From assembly GCF_022179185.1 (NCBI RefSeq), contig NZ_BPQJ01000052.1, positions 1-45,090 on the forward strand: a DNA stretch of 45,090 bases. The letters run 5' to 3'. Shown one piece after another: positions 9,150 to 17,347 of the stretch. The position numbers and the translations under genes were made by a program. Source of the stretch: Methylobacterium frigidaeris (GTDB taxonomy: Bacteria; Pseudomonadota; Alphaproteobacteria; Rhizobiales; Beijerinckiaceae). The number at the start of each line of letters is the position of its first letter. Within the stretch, counting starts at the first letter, position 1. Under the pieces are notes generated by a model. It made no database searches. It was not told where the DNA came from and was given only the letters and a program-made list of their open reading frames with translations.

Positions 9150-9965
9150 TCAGCGCAGCAGGCTCGACATCGCCGACAGGCCGTTGATCACCCGCACCGC
9201 ATTCGCGACGCTGTCGGCCTCGAAGCGGAAAGCGCTGCCGTCGAGACGGTGCAGGCTCGGCCACTGGCAGAAGAGATCGGCGAGAGCCGGACTCTGGGCG
9301 CGGATCTCGACACTGAGCGGCGCGGGAATCCGGAACGGCGGCGGAAGCGGCCGGCCGAGCGCGACCGCGACGCCGGCGCGGATCGCCGCGCAGGACGCCT
9401 CCGGCGCGAGGCTGATTCCGCTGTGGCAGCCGGTCGCCCGCTTGGTCTCGACGAAGACGGTGTCGGGGAAGAGCGCCCGGTTCTCGGCGATGAAGACGTC
9501 GTCGCCGCTCGCCATCGCGACCGGCACGCCCAACTCGCCGGCGAGGGCGCCGTAGATTCCGGCCTCGCCGAGTTCCTGCCCGTTGATCGCGATCGACGCG
9601 AAAGCGAAGCCGTTGATGGTGTGGGCGAGGATGCCGCGGCCGTGGGCGCGGGAGTGGTAGCCGACGAGGCAGGCCGCCTCGACCCCGAGATCCACCCCCG
9701 CCATCATGCCGAGGGCGCGCGGCTTGCCCTGGATCGCCCGGGCGCGGGGATCGAGGAGATCCGCCGGCATGTTGCGGAAGTCGCCGTGCGAGTCGTTGAC
9801 CCAGACCTCGTCCGCACCGGCCGCGAAGGCGCCGGCGATCGCGGCATTGGCCTCCTGGACCATCCAGAGCCGCGCCCGCTCGTAATCGGGCGCGCCCCGG
9901 CGGGTCTGGTCCGGATGCACGATGCCGGCGACGCCCTCGATGTCGGTGGAGATCAGGACCTTCAT
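9150..9965 (-). CDS. dppA: D-aminopeptidase DppA-like (M55 family)
   Basis: Zinc-dependent D-aminopeptidase of family M55, which in Bacillus subtilis DppA cleaves D-Ala-D-Ala and related peptides. The metal and catalytic residues fall at the same numbers as in that enzyme: Asp8 and Glu10 (STDIEGVAG), His60 (NDSHGDF), His104 (VGYHSRA), His115 (AHT) and a glutamate near 131-134. Length is 271 residues, normal. No signal peptide, so cytoplasmic. The ATG at 9965 overlaps the stop of the dmpA-like gene (ATGA), making it the last gene of the rpiR-iaaA-gsi operon. Here it probably trims peptides brought in by the gsi-type importer. The symbol follows the B. subtilis peptidase, not the E. coli dipeptide-binding protein. 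Confidence 0.9.
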   Translation of the reverse strand: MKVLISTDIEGVAGIVHPDQTRRGAPDYERARLWMVQEANAAIAGAFAAGADEVWVNDSHGDFRNMPADLLDPRARAIQGKPRALGMMAGVDLGVEAACLVGYHSRAHGRGILAHTINGFAFASIAINGQELGEAGIYGALAGELGVPVAMASGDDVFIAENRALFPDTVFVETKRATGCHSGISLAPEASCAAIRAGVAVALGRPLPPPFRIPAPLSVEIRAQSPALADLFCQWPSLHRLDGSAFRFEADSVANAVRVINGLSAMSSLLR

Positions 9966-11038
9966 GGTGTCGTCCGAGAGGGGAGGGCGGCCGAGTCGGA
10001 CAGGATTTCGGGCAGCACCTCGGTGAGGGCTTGGCGGGTATGGCCGTTGCGGCCGGTCACGGTCTCGGCGCGCCACAATGCGTGGAGGATCGCCTGCTCG
10101 ATCCCGTCGGCGACCGCCTCGAAGAGCGGATCGAGATGGGCCTCGTGCAGCATCGCCACCACCGGCATCGGGGCGCCGGGATCCTGCGGCAGCGTGTAGG
10201 CGGTCGAGAAGGCGAGGGCGATGTCGCCGCTGCCGTGGCCGAAGACCGAGCCGGTGCGGGCGAGGCCGGCTCCCGCCCTGAGCGCGAGGCGCCGGAGCTG
10301 GCGCGCGTCGAGGGGGGCGTCGGTGGCGGCCATCAGGATGATCGAGCCCTTCTCGGGTTTCGCGACCGTCGGCGCGGTCTCCAGCCGCTCGGCGAGGATG
10401 GCCCCCAGCGCCCGGCCGCCGACGCGCAGCTGCGACGGCCGGCCGAAATTCGCCAGCACCAGCGTGCCGACCGTGACCGCCCTCCCGCCCGCCTCGACCT
10501 GCCGGGAGGCGGTGCCGATACCGCCCTTCACCCCGAAGCACGACATGCCGCGCCCGGCGCCGACCGCGCCCTCCGGCACGGTGACATCGGCGGAATCGTG
10601 CGCCTGACGGTAATGCGCCTCGGCCACGACCATCCGGGCCATGTCGTTGAGGTGGCCGTCGTTGCACTCGAAGACGAGCGGGTTCACGGTCGGCAGTTCG
10701 CGGCCGATGCCGGGATTGACCGCCAGCGCCGCCCGGATCTGGGCCGCGGCCACCGCCGGCACCCCGAAGGTGTTGGTGAGCGCGATCGGCGTCTCGAGAA
10801 CGCCGAGTTCCTCCACTTGCATCAGGCCGACCGACTTGCCGAAGCCGTTCAGCACGGCGGCCGCTGCCGGCACGCGGTCGTGGTAGAGGTCGCCGGCATG
10901 CGGGCGGATCACCGTCACGCCGGTCTGGATCGCGCCCTCGGCCAGCGTGCAGTGGCCGACGGTGACGCCGGGAACGTCGGTGATCGCGTCGCGCGGGCCG
11001 CTCGGCAGCGTGCCGATGCGGGGGCAAGTCTCGCTCAT
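9962..11038 (-). CDS. dmpA: P1-family aminopeptidase (DmpA-like, self-cleaving)
   Basis: Member of the DmpA/BapA family of N-terminal nucleophile aminopeptidases (L-aminopeptidase/D-Ala-esterase; some act on beta-peptides). These cut themselves between Gly and Ser to free the catalytic serine; the likely site is Gly231-Ser232 in EKGSIILMAATDAPL. Other family blocks are ITDVPGVTVGH (19-29), GFGKSVGLMQVEELG (65-79), PVNPLVFECNDG-like VNPLVFECNDG (118-128) and RTGSVFGHGSGDIALAFST. Length is 358 residues. Start ATG at 11038 lies 8 bp after the gsiD-like stop, and the gene overlaps dppA by 4 bp. Its place after the permeases suggests processing of imported peptides. Confidence 0.9.
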   Translation of the reverse strand: MSETCPRIGTLPSGPRDAITDVPGVTVGHCTLAEGAIQTGVTVIRPHAGDLYHDRVPAAAAVLNGFGKSVGLMQVEELGVLETPIALTNTFGVPAVAAAQIRAALAVNPGIGRELPTVNPLVFECNDGHLNDMARMVVAEAHYRQAHDSADVTVPEGAVGAGRGMSCFGVKGGIGTASRQVEAGGRAVTVGTLVLANFGRPSQLRVGGRALGAILAERLETAPTVAKPEKGSIILMAATDAPLDARQLRRLALRAGAGLARTGSVFGHGSGDIALAFSTAYTLPQDPGAPMPVVAMLHEAHLDPLFEAVADGIEQAILHALWRAETVTGRNGHTRQALTEVLPEILSDSAALPSRTTP

Positions 11039-11046
11039 GGCGCCCC

Positions 11047-11949
11047 TCACGCGCGGTCGAGCTTCGGGTCGAGGGCGTCGCGCAAGCCGTCGCCGAGCAG
11101 GTTGAAGGCGAGCACGGTCAGGAAGATCGCGAGGCTCGGGAAGATGGCGACGTGGGGCGAGGACACCATGTCGGCCCGGGCGTCGTTCAACATCGCGCCC
11201 CATTCGGGCGTCGGCGGCTGTGCGCCCATGCCGAGGAAGGACAGGCTCGCCGCGGTGATGATCGAGGTGCCGAGCCGCATCGTGAAGTAGACGACGATCG
11301 ACGAGACCGTGCCGGGCAGGATGTGGCGCAGGAGGATCGTGCGGTCGGAGGCGCCGATGCTGCGGGCGGCCTCGACGTAAGTGGCGCGCTTCAAGACCAG
11401 CGTGTTGCCGCGAACGAGCCGCGCGAAGGCCGGCACGCTGAACACCGACACCGCCACCACAACGTTGACGAGGCTGCTGCCGAGGATCGCCACGACGCCG
11501 AGCGCCAGCAGGATTCCGGGAAAGGCGAACAGCACGTCGGACAGGCGCATCACGATGCGGTCCCACCAGCCTTCGTAATAGCCGGCGAGAAGCCCCAGAA
11601 CCGTGCCGACGAGGCCGCCGATCGCCACCGACAGGAAGCCGGTGGCGAGCGAGATCCGCCCGCCGAGCAGGATGCGGCTCAGGATGTCACGCCCGAGGGG
11701 ATCGACGCCGAGCCAGTGCGCGAAGGACGGGCCCTCGTTGATCCGGTCGTAATCGAAGAAGTTTTCCGCGTCGTAGGGGGCGATCCAGGGTGCCAGGATG
11801 GCGAGCGCCACCAGCACCACCACGAAGGCGAGGGCCAGGACCGCGACGTGCTGGCGCCGGAACTTGCGCCAGAACTCGGACCAGGGGGTGCGCACGCCGG
11901 ACGGCACGGACGCGACGGCGGCGGTGGCGGTGAGAGCGGTTTCAGACAC
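11047..11949 (-). CDS. gsiD: Glutathione/peptide ABC permease GsiD-like
   Basis: Inner-membrane permease of the DppC/OppC family, the second channel subunit of the importer. A cytoplasmic N-terminus is followed by a first membrane helix (about 34-56), the family motif WLGVDPLGRDILSRILLGGR, about five more helices, and the EAARSIGASDRTILLRHILP loop that contacts the ATPase. The C-terminus LLGDGLRDALDPKL is typical. Length is 300 residues, as for E. coli GsiD (303). Start is GTG at 11949, 7 bp after the gsiC stop. Substrate specificity is inferred from operon order and the close gsiC match; other short peptides remain possible. Confidence 0.9.
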   Translation of the reverse strand: MSETALTATAAVASVPSGVRTPWSEFWRKFRRQHVAVLALAFVVVLVALAILAPWIAPYDAENFFDYDRINEGPSFAHWLGVDPLGRDILSRILLGGRISLATGFLSVAIGGLVGTVLGLLAGYYEGWWDRIVMRLSDVLFAFPGILLALGVVAILGSSLVNVVVAVSVFSVPAFARLVRGNTLVLKRATYVEAARSIGASDRTILLRHILPGTVSSIVVYFTMRLGTSIITAASLSFLGMGAQPPTPEWGAMLNDARADMVSSPHVAIFPSLAIFLTVLAFNLLGDGLRDALDPKLDRA

Positions 11950-11956
11950 GGCCGGC

Positions 11957-12877
11957 TCACTTGTAGCGGATGGTCGGGTTGATCAGCCCGTAGAGCAGGT
12001 CGACGACGAGGTTGATCAGGATGAATTCCAGCGAGAACATCAGCACCAGGGCCTGGATCACCGGATAGTCGCGCTGGTTGACGGAATCGACGAGAAGGCG
12101 CCCGACGCCCGGCCAATTGAACACCGCCTCGACGACGATCGAGCCGCCGAGCAGGAAGCCGAATTGCAGCCCCATCATGGTGACGACGGGGATCAGCGCG
12201 TTGCGCAGGCAGTGCTTGGCGATGACGACCCGCTCCTTCAGGCCCTTGGCCCGGGCGGTGCGGACGAAATCCTCGCCCAGCACCTCGACGAAGGAGGCGC
12301 GGGTGAAGCGCGCCATCACGGCGGCCACCGCCGCCCCGAGGGTCAGCGAGGGCAGGATGTAATGTTTCCACGAGCCGGCGCCGACGGTCGGCAGCCAGCC
12401 GAGGCCGACGGAGAAGATCTGCATCAGCAGCATCCCGAGGGCGAAGGCCGGGAACGAGATGCCGGAGACCGCGAGCGTCATCCCGAGCCGGTCTGGCCAC
12501 TCGTTGCGGTAGACCGCCGAGACGATGCCGATGACGAGCCCGAAGGCGACCGCCCAGGCCATGCTGGTCAGCGTGAGGAGCAAGGTCGGCATGAAGCGCT
12601 CGCCGATCTCGGTCGCGACCGGGCGGCGGGTGCGGATCGAGACGCCGACATCGCCCCGCGCCATGTTGAGGAAGTAGCGGCCGAACTGCTCGGGCAGCGA
12701 GCGGTCGAGGCCGAGCTCGGCGCGCACCAGCTCCACGGTCTGCTGGTCGGCATCCTGACCCGCTGCGAGCCGTGCGGGATCGCCCGGCAGCATGTGGACG
12801 AACAGGAAGACCAGCACGGCGACGATCGCGAGCGTCGGCAGGAGGCCGAGGAGCCGTTTGAGGAAGAAGGTCAGCAT
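11957..12877 (-). CDS. gsiC: Glutathione/peptide ABC permease GsiC-like
   Basis: First permease subunit (DppB/OppB family), 306 residues, six predicted membrane helices. From memory, long stretches match E. coli GsiC nearly word for word, for example VFLFVHMLPGDPARL (23-37), AVSGISFPAFALGMLLMQ, HYILPSLTLGAAVAAVMARF and the C-terminal LLYGLINPTIRYK. This supports assigning the cluster to the gsi group rather than to general dipeptide transporters. The EDFVRTARAKGL loop is the ATPase contact. A 78-bp gap with two GC hairpins separates it from gsiB; I see no clear ribosome binding site before the ATG at 12877. Confidence 0.93.
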   Translation of the reverse strand: MLTFFLKRLLGLLPTLAIVAVLVFLFVHMLPGDPARLAAGQDADQQTVELVRAELGLDRSLPEQFGRYFLNMARGDVGVSIRTRRPVATEIGERFMPTLLLTLTSMAWAVAFGLVIGIVSAVYRNEWPDRLGMTLAVSGISFPAFALGMLLMQIFSVGLGWLPTVGAGSWKHYILPSLTLGAAVAAVMARFTRASFVEVLGEDFVRTARAKGLKERVVIAKHCLRNALIPVVTMMGLQFGFLLGGSIVVEAVFNWPGVGRLLVDSVNQRDYPVIQALVLMFSLEFILINLVVDLLYGLINPTIRYK

Positions 12878-12908
12878 GGCGCGAGGGGCGGGGAGGGAAG
12901 GGGAGGGG

Positions 12909-12946
12909 CGCCGCTGCGCGGCGGCGGGCGCCGCTGTGCGGCGCCC
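12909..12946. promoter_or_regulatory. Two tandem hairpins between gsiB and gsiC
   Basis: GGGCGCCGC (12926-12934) pairs perfectly with GCGGCGCCC (12938-12946) around a 3-base loop. A second stem, CGCCGC (12909-12914) with GCGGCG (12918-12923), follows on the transcribed strand. They sit 9 bases after the gsiB stop in the only sizeable gap inside the operon. Hairpins at this position after binding-protein genes are known to stabilise upstream mRNA or weaken downstream expression, giving excess binding protein; this role is inferred here. Confidence 0.6.
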
Positions 12947-12955
12947 CAGGCGGCC

Positions 12956-14485
12956 TTACGGCGCGACCGCGACCTGACGGCTGTCGATGTTGCCGTCGGG
13001 CATGACCACCACGCCCGACAGGCGGGACGAGGTGGCGTAGAGGTTCTGCTCGACAACGAGGGGCGCCCAGGGCGCGTCCTTCATGATCTGCTCCTGCGCC
13101 TTGGCGTAGAGATCGGCCTTCTCGGCGTCGCTCGTCGTGACCAGGGCCTTGGCGATCAGGGCGTCGACCTCGGGGTTGCTGTAATAGGCGGTGTTGTTGA
13201 GCTTCGGCGGCCAGGCCTCCGTCGACAGCAGCGGCCGCAGGGCCCAGTCGGCCTCGCCGGTCGAGGACGACCAGCCGGCATAGTACAGGCGGACCCGGGC
13301 GGTCTTCGGGTCGGGGGCGGTCTGCACCCACTCGACACGCTGGCCGGGCTCGAGCGCCTGGGTCTGCACCTTGATGCCGACCTGGGCGAGCTGCTGCTGC
13401 ACGAACTGGATCGCCTTCTGCGCCGTGCTGGTGGTGTAGGCGCTCCACAGGGTGGTCTCGAAGCCGTTGGCGTAGCCGGCCTCCTTCAGGAGCTGGCGCG
13501 CCTTGGCCGGGTCGTAGGGCCAGGCATTCATCGGGTGGGCGTACAGGACGCCGGCCGGCACGATCCCTTTGGCAGGTGTCGCGTAGCCGCTGAACGCGAC
13601 CTTGGCCAGAGCCTCCTTGTTGATGGCGTAGTTGATCGCCTGGCGCACGCGCGGGTCGTCGAACGGCTTCTGCAGCATGTTCATGCTGAGGTAGCGCCCG
13701 ATGATCGAATCCTGCGCGATGACCTTCAGCTTCTTGTTCTCACCGAGCGCCTTGGCCTGCTCGTAGGGGAGCGGGAAGGCGAAATCGGCCTCGCCGGTCT
13801 GGAGCATCGCCGCGCGGGTGCCGTTCTCCGGCACCGGCTTCCAGGTGATGCTGTCGACCTTCGGCAGACCGGCCTGCCAGTAGCCGGCGAATTTCGCGCC
13901 CTTGACCGAATCGGTCTGCTTCCACTCGACGAAGGTGAAGGGGCCGGTGCCGACCGGGTGGAAGGCGATGTCCTTGCCCCATTTCTGGAGCGCGGCCGGC
14001 GAGATCATCGCGGCGGAGGCGTGGGCGAGCGAGTTGATGAAGGGGCCGAAGGGCTCTTTCAGGGTGATGCGCACCGAGACAGGCGAGACCACCTCGATCG
14101 TCCTGATCCGGTTGAACTGGTTGTAGCGGGCGAGCCGGTTCTCGGGGTTCAGCACCCGCTCCAGGTTCGCCTTCACGGCGTTTCCGTCGAACGGCGTGCC
14201 GTCGTGGAATTTCACGCCTTCGCGCAGCTTGAAGGTGTAGGTGAGGCCGTCGGTCGAGACCTCGTAGCTCTCGGCCAGCACGTTCTGGACCTTCAGGTCC
14301 TTGTCGAACTCGAACAGGCCTTCGTAGAACGACTTGGTGACGGCGGTCGTGAGCGTGGTGTTGGTGTTGTAGGGATCGAGCGTCTCGGGCTGGTTGCCGA
14401 GGACGAGAATGGGATCGCCGGCGGCCAGCGCCGGGGCGATGAGGCCGCAGAAGAGGCCGGTGGCGAGGAGCGAACGCAGGATCAT
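12956..14485 (-). CDS. gsiB: Glutathione/peptide ABC transporter binding protein GsiB-like
   Basis: Periplasmic solute-binding protein of family 5 (SBP_bac_5), 509 residues, matching E. coli GsiB in length (512). A signal peptide covers about residues 1-21 (MILRSLL... ALA). Family landmarks are ETLDPYNTNT, YTFKLREGVKFHDGTPFDGNAV (split here by rule: key residues KFHDGTPF), PVGTGPFTFVEW and YDPAKARQLLKEAGY. It delivers ligand to the GsiC-GsiD permease. Start ATG at 14485 has AAGGAAG at about 6 bases. The gene sits 25 bp after the ATPase gene. E. coli GsiB binds glutathione; the ligand here is inferred from operon match only. Confidence 0.9.
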   Translation of the reverse strand: MILRSLLATGLFCGLIAPALAAGDPILVLGNQPETLDPYNTNTTLTTAVTKSFYEGLFEFDKDLKVQNVLAESYEVSTDGLTYTFKLREGVKFHDGTPFDGNAVKANLERVLNPENRLARYNQFNRIRTIEVVSPVSVRITLKEPFGPFINSLAHASAAMISPAALQKWGKDIAFHPVGTGPFTFVEWKQTDSVKGAKFAGYWQAGLPKVDSITWKPVPENGTRAAMLQTGEADFAFPLPYEQAKALGENKKLKVIAQDSIIGRYLSMNMLQKPFDDPRVRQAINYAINKEALAKVAFSGYATPAKGIVPAGVLYAHPMNAWPYDPAKARQLLKEAGYANGFETTLWSAYTTSTAQKAIQFVQQQLAQVGIKVQTQALEPGQRVEWVQTAPDPKTARVRLYYAGWSSSTGEADWALRPLLSTEAWPPKLNNTAYYSNPEVDALIAKALVTTSDAEKADLYAKAQEQIMKDAPWAPLVVEQNLYATSSRLSGVVVMPDGNIDSRQVAVAP

Positions 14486-14510
14486 CAGGGCTTCCTTCCT
14501 GTGGAATCTG

Positions 14511-16391
14511 TCAGGCCGCGAGGCCGCCGACGGCGTGGCGGGCGGTCCAGTGGCCGGGGCCGACCTCGATCAGCGGCGCCACCTCCGGCTCGTCGCCGAG
14601 CGCCCGGACCGGGCTCGGGATCTCGCCGGTGAGGAGGCCGCGCGGCGTCGCGTGGCGCCGGGCCGGATCGGCGACCGGCACCGCCGCCATCAGCTTCTTC
14701 GTGTAGGGGTGTTGCGGGTTCTCGAAGATCGCCCGGCGCGGCCCGATCTCGACGATCTGGCCGAGGAACATCACGGCGACCCGGTGGCTCACCCGCTCCA
14801 CCACGGCCATGTCATGCGAGATGAACAGGTAGGACAGCCCGAGCTCGCGCTGCAGGTCGAGCATCAGGTTGACGATCTGGGCCTGGATCGAGACGTCGAG
14901 GGCCGAGACTGCCTCGTCGGCGACGATCACCTTCGGGTTGAGGGCGAGCGCCCGCGCGATGGCGATGCGCTGGCGCTGGCCACCGGAGAATTCATGCGGA
15001 TAGCGCGCCCCTTGCGCCGGCGACAGGCCGACCCGCTCCAGGAGCCAAGCCACCCGCGCCTCGGCCTCGCGCCGCGGGGTGCCGTGCACGAGCAGCGGCT
15101 CCATGATCGAGAAGCCGACGGTCAGGCGCGGGTCGAGGGAGGCGTAGGGGTCCTGGAAGATGAACTGGATGTTCCTGCGCAGCGCCTGAAGCTTGTTCGG
15201 GGCGAGGCCGCGGATGTTCTCGCCCGCGAACTCGATCAGGCCGCTCTGGCTCTCGACGAGGCGCAGGAGCGAGCGGCCGGTCGTCGACTTGCCGCAGCCG
15301 GATTCGCCGACGAGGGCCAGGGTCTCGCCGGCCTGAAGGTCGAAGCTGATCCGCTCGACCGCGTGGACGCGCCGGCGCACCCGGTTGAGCAGGCCGCCGC
15401 GGATGTCGAACCGGGTGACGAGGTCGCGCACCCGCAGGATCGGTGGGCCGGGCCGGCGGGTATCCTGCGGTGCCTCGGCGGCGGCCGGGGCCTCCGGCGC
15501 TTCGGGCCGCAGCAGGTCGAACTTGCGCGGCAGGTCGCTCCCTGCCATCGCGCCGAGGCGCGGCACGGCGGCGAGCAGCGCCTTCGTGTAGGCGTGGCGC
15601 GGGCCCGAGAAGACGGCGGAGGCCGCACCCTCCTCGACCTTGTCGCCGCGATACATCACCAGCACCCGGTCGGCGATCTCGGCCACCACGCCCATGTCGT
15701 GGGTGATGAAGACGACGCCCATCCTCATCTCGTCCTGCAGGCTGCGGATCAGCTCGAGGATCTGGGCCTGGATGGTGACGTCGAGCGCCGTCGTCGGCTC
15801 GTCGGCGATGAGGAGCTGCGGGCGGCAGGCGAGCGCCATCGCGATCATCACCCGCTGGCGCATGCCGCCGGAGAGCTGGTGGGGAAAGCGCGTGAGGACG
15901 TTGCGGGCCTCCGGGATGCGCACGAGGTCGAGCATCCGCAGCGCTTCCGCGCGGGCGGCGGAGTGGCCCTTGCCCTGGTGCACCCGGATCGATTCCGCGA
16001 TCTGCTCGCCGGCGGTGAAGACCGGGTTGAGCGAGGTCATCGGCTCCTGGAAGATCATCGCGATCTCCGCGCCGCGTAATCCCCGCATCTCGGCGTTCGA
16101 GGCCGTCGCGAGGTCGAGGATCGCGCCGGAGCGGCGGCGAAACGGCATGCGCCCGGTGGCGATCGTGCCGCCGCCATGCTCGACGAGGCGCATCAGCGCC
16201 AGCGAGGTGACGGACTTGCCCGAGCCCGATTCGCCGACGATCGCCAGGGTTTCCCCGGCCTCGACGTGGAAGAACAGGTGGCGCACCGCCTCGACAGTCC
16301 GCTCGGAGGTGGTGAAGCGCACGCTCAGGTCCGACACCGACAGGATGCGCCGGTCGGGGAGGATCAGCGACGGGGGAGGGGAGGGGGGCAC
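14511..16391 (-). CDS. gsiA: Glutathione/peptide ABC transporter fused ATPase GsiA-like
   Basis: Two ABC ATPase domains fused in one chain, as in E. coli GsiA (623 residues; here 626). Domain 1 has Walker A GESGSGKS (53-60), signature LSGGMRQRV and Walker B LLIADEPTTALD. Domain 2 has Walker A GESGCGKS, signature FSGGQRQRI and Walker B VIVADEAVSALD. Each domain ends with an oligopeptide-type C-terminal extension (HAYTKALLAAVP and HPYTKKLMAAVP). The GTG at 16391 was chosen because it lies just after the iaaA stop, has AGAGG upstream and gives the family length; the frame has no closer ATG. The glutamate of the second Walker B is followed by Ala instead of Pro (DEAVSALD), common in the family. 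Confidence 0.92.
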   Translation of the reverse strand: MPPSPPPSLILPDRRILSVSDLSVRFTTSERTVEAVRHLFFHVEAGETLAIVGESGSGKSVTSLALMRLVEHGGGTIATGRMPFRRRSGAILDLATASNAEMRGLRGAEIAMIFQEPMTSLNPVFTAGEQIAESIRVHQGKGHSAARAEALRMLDLVRIPEARNVLTRFPHQLSGGMRQRVMIAMALACRPQLLIADEPTTALDVTIQAQILELIRSLQDEMRMGVVFITHDMGVVAEIADRVLVMYRGDKVEEGAASAVFSGPRHAYTKALLAAVPRLGAMAGSDLPRKFDLLRPEAPEAPAAAEAPQDTRRPGPPILRVRDLVTRFDIRGGLLNRVRRRVHAVERISFDLQAGETLALVGESGCGKSTTGRSLLRLVESQSGLIEFAGENIRGLAPNKLQALRRNIQFIFQDPYASLDPRLTVGFSIMEPLLVHGTPRREAEARVAWLLERVGLSPAQGARYPHEFSGGQRQRIAIARALALNPKVIVADEAVSALDVSIQAQIVNLMLDLQRELGLSYLFISHDMAVVERVSHRVAVMFLGQIVEIGPRRAIFENPQHPYTKKLMAAVPVADPARRHATPRGLLTGEIPSPVRALGDEPEVAPLIEVGPGHWTARHAVGGLAA

Positions 16392-16402
16392 AGGGGGCGC
16401 CT

Positions 16403-17347
16403 CTAGAAGATCGCGGTCGTGGGGGCGTCGCCGGCCCGGACGAAGCCGCGATACATGCCCGCGGTGTTGAACGGCATGGCGACGCGCCCCTGCGCATCGA
16501 CGGCGATGAGGCCGCCCTGCCCGCCCAGCGGCGTCAGCGCGTCGCGCACCACCGCGGCGGCGGCGGCTTCGAGATCCTGGCCCGCATAGGCCATGCGGGC
16601 GCAGACGTCGTAGGCGGCGGCCGCGCGAATGAAGACCTCGCCGGTGCCGGTGCACGACACGGCGGCCGTGCGGTCGTCGGCATAGGTGCCGGCACCGATC
16701 AGCGGCGAATCGCCGATGCGGCCGGGCCGCTTGTTGGTCATGCCGCCGGTCGAGGTCAGGGCCGCGAGGTGACCGTTCCGGTCGAGCGCCACCGCACCGA
16801 CGGTGCCGAATTTCTGGCGCTCGTCGAGGGGCGCGCGCTCGTCGTGGTCGAGGCTGACCCGCCCGCCGGCCTGTGCGGCCTCGAGCTGCCGGCGGCGCGC
16901 CTCGGTCGAGAAGAAGTCGGGCTCGACCATCTCGAGACCTTGGGCGCGGCAGAACTCCTCCGCCCCGGCTGCGGCGAGGAGGACATGCGATCCCTCCTCC
17001 ATCACCGCGCGGGCCGCCCGGCCCGGCCGGCGCACGCGGGTGAGGCCGGCGACCGCACCGGCCCGCAGGGTGGCGCCATCCATGATCGAGGCGTCGAGCT
17101 CGTGGGTGCCGGCGCTGGTGAAGACCGCGCCGTAGCCGGCATTGAACAGCGGGCACTCCTCCAGGAGGTCGACCGCGATGGCGACCGCCTCGAGGGCGGT
17201 GCCGCCGTCGCGCAGACAGCGCTCGCCGGCGGCCAGGATGTCGGCGAGGGCCGCGTGGTAGGGCGCCTCCCCGGGGCTGCCGGCCACAGGCTTGGCGATC
17301 GTGCCGGCGCCGCCGTGGACGACGAGGACGGGGCGGGGTTCGGTCAT
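16403..17347 (-). CDS. iaaA: Isoaspartyl peptidase / L-asparaginase (IaaA-like)
   Basis: N-terminal nucleophile hydrolase that removes isoaspartate from peptide N-termini and hydrolyses asparagine; it matures by self-cleavage before threonine. The cleavage site is Gly181-Thr182 in KFGTVGAVALD. Other family blocks are VVHGGAGTI (9-17), FNAGYGAVFT (68-77) and GRIGDSPLIGAGTYAD. Length is 314 residues, as in E. coli IaaA (321). ATG at 17347 overlaps the stop of the RpiR-like gene (ATGA), and the gsiA start lies 11 bp downstream. iaaA precedes gsiABCD in E. coli too, so the arrangement is conserved across proteobacteria. Confidence 0.93.
   Translation of the reverse strand: MTEPRPVLVVHGGAGTIAKPVAGSPGEAPYHAALADILAAGERCLRDGGTALEAVAIAVDLLEECPLFNAGYGAVFTSAGTHELDASIMDGATLRAGAVAGLTRVRRPGRAARAVMEEGSHVLLAAAGAEEFCRAQGLEMVEPDFFSTEARRRQLEAAQAGGRVSLDHDERAPLDERQKFGTVGAVALDRNGHLAALTSTGGMTNKRPGRIGDSPLIGAGTYADDRTAAVSCTGTGEVFIRAAAAYDVCARMAYAGQDLEAAAAAVVRDALTPLGGQGGLIAVDAQGRVAMPFNTAGMYRGFVRAGDAPTTAIF

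Noticed and set aside
11798..14632. 944-codon plus-strand frame opposite gsiB, gsiC and gsiD
   Set aside because: Antisense shadow of real transporter genes; no domain recognised, and the opposite strand has full-length family matches.
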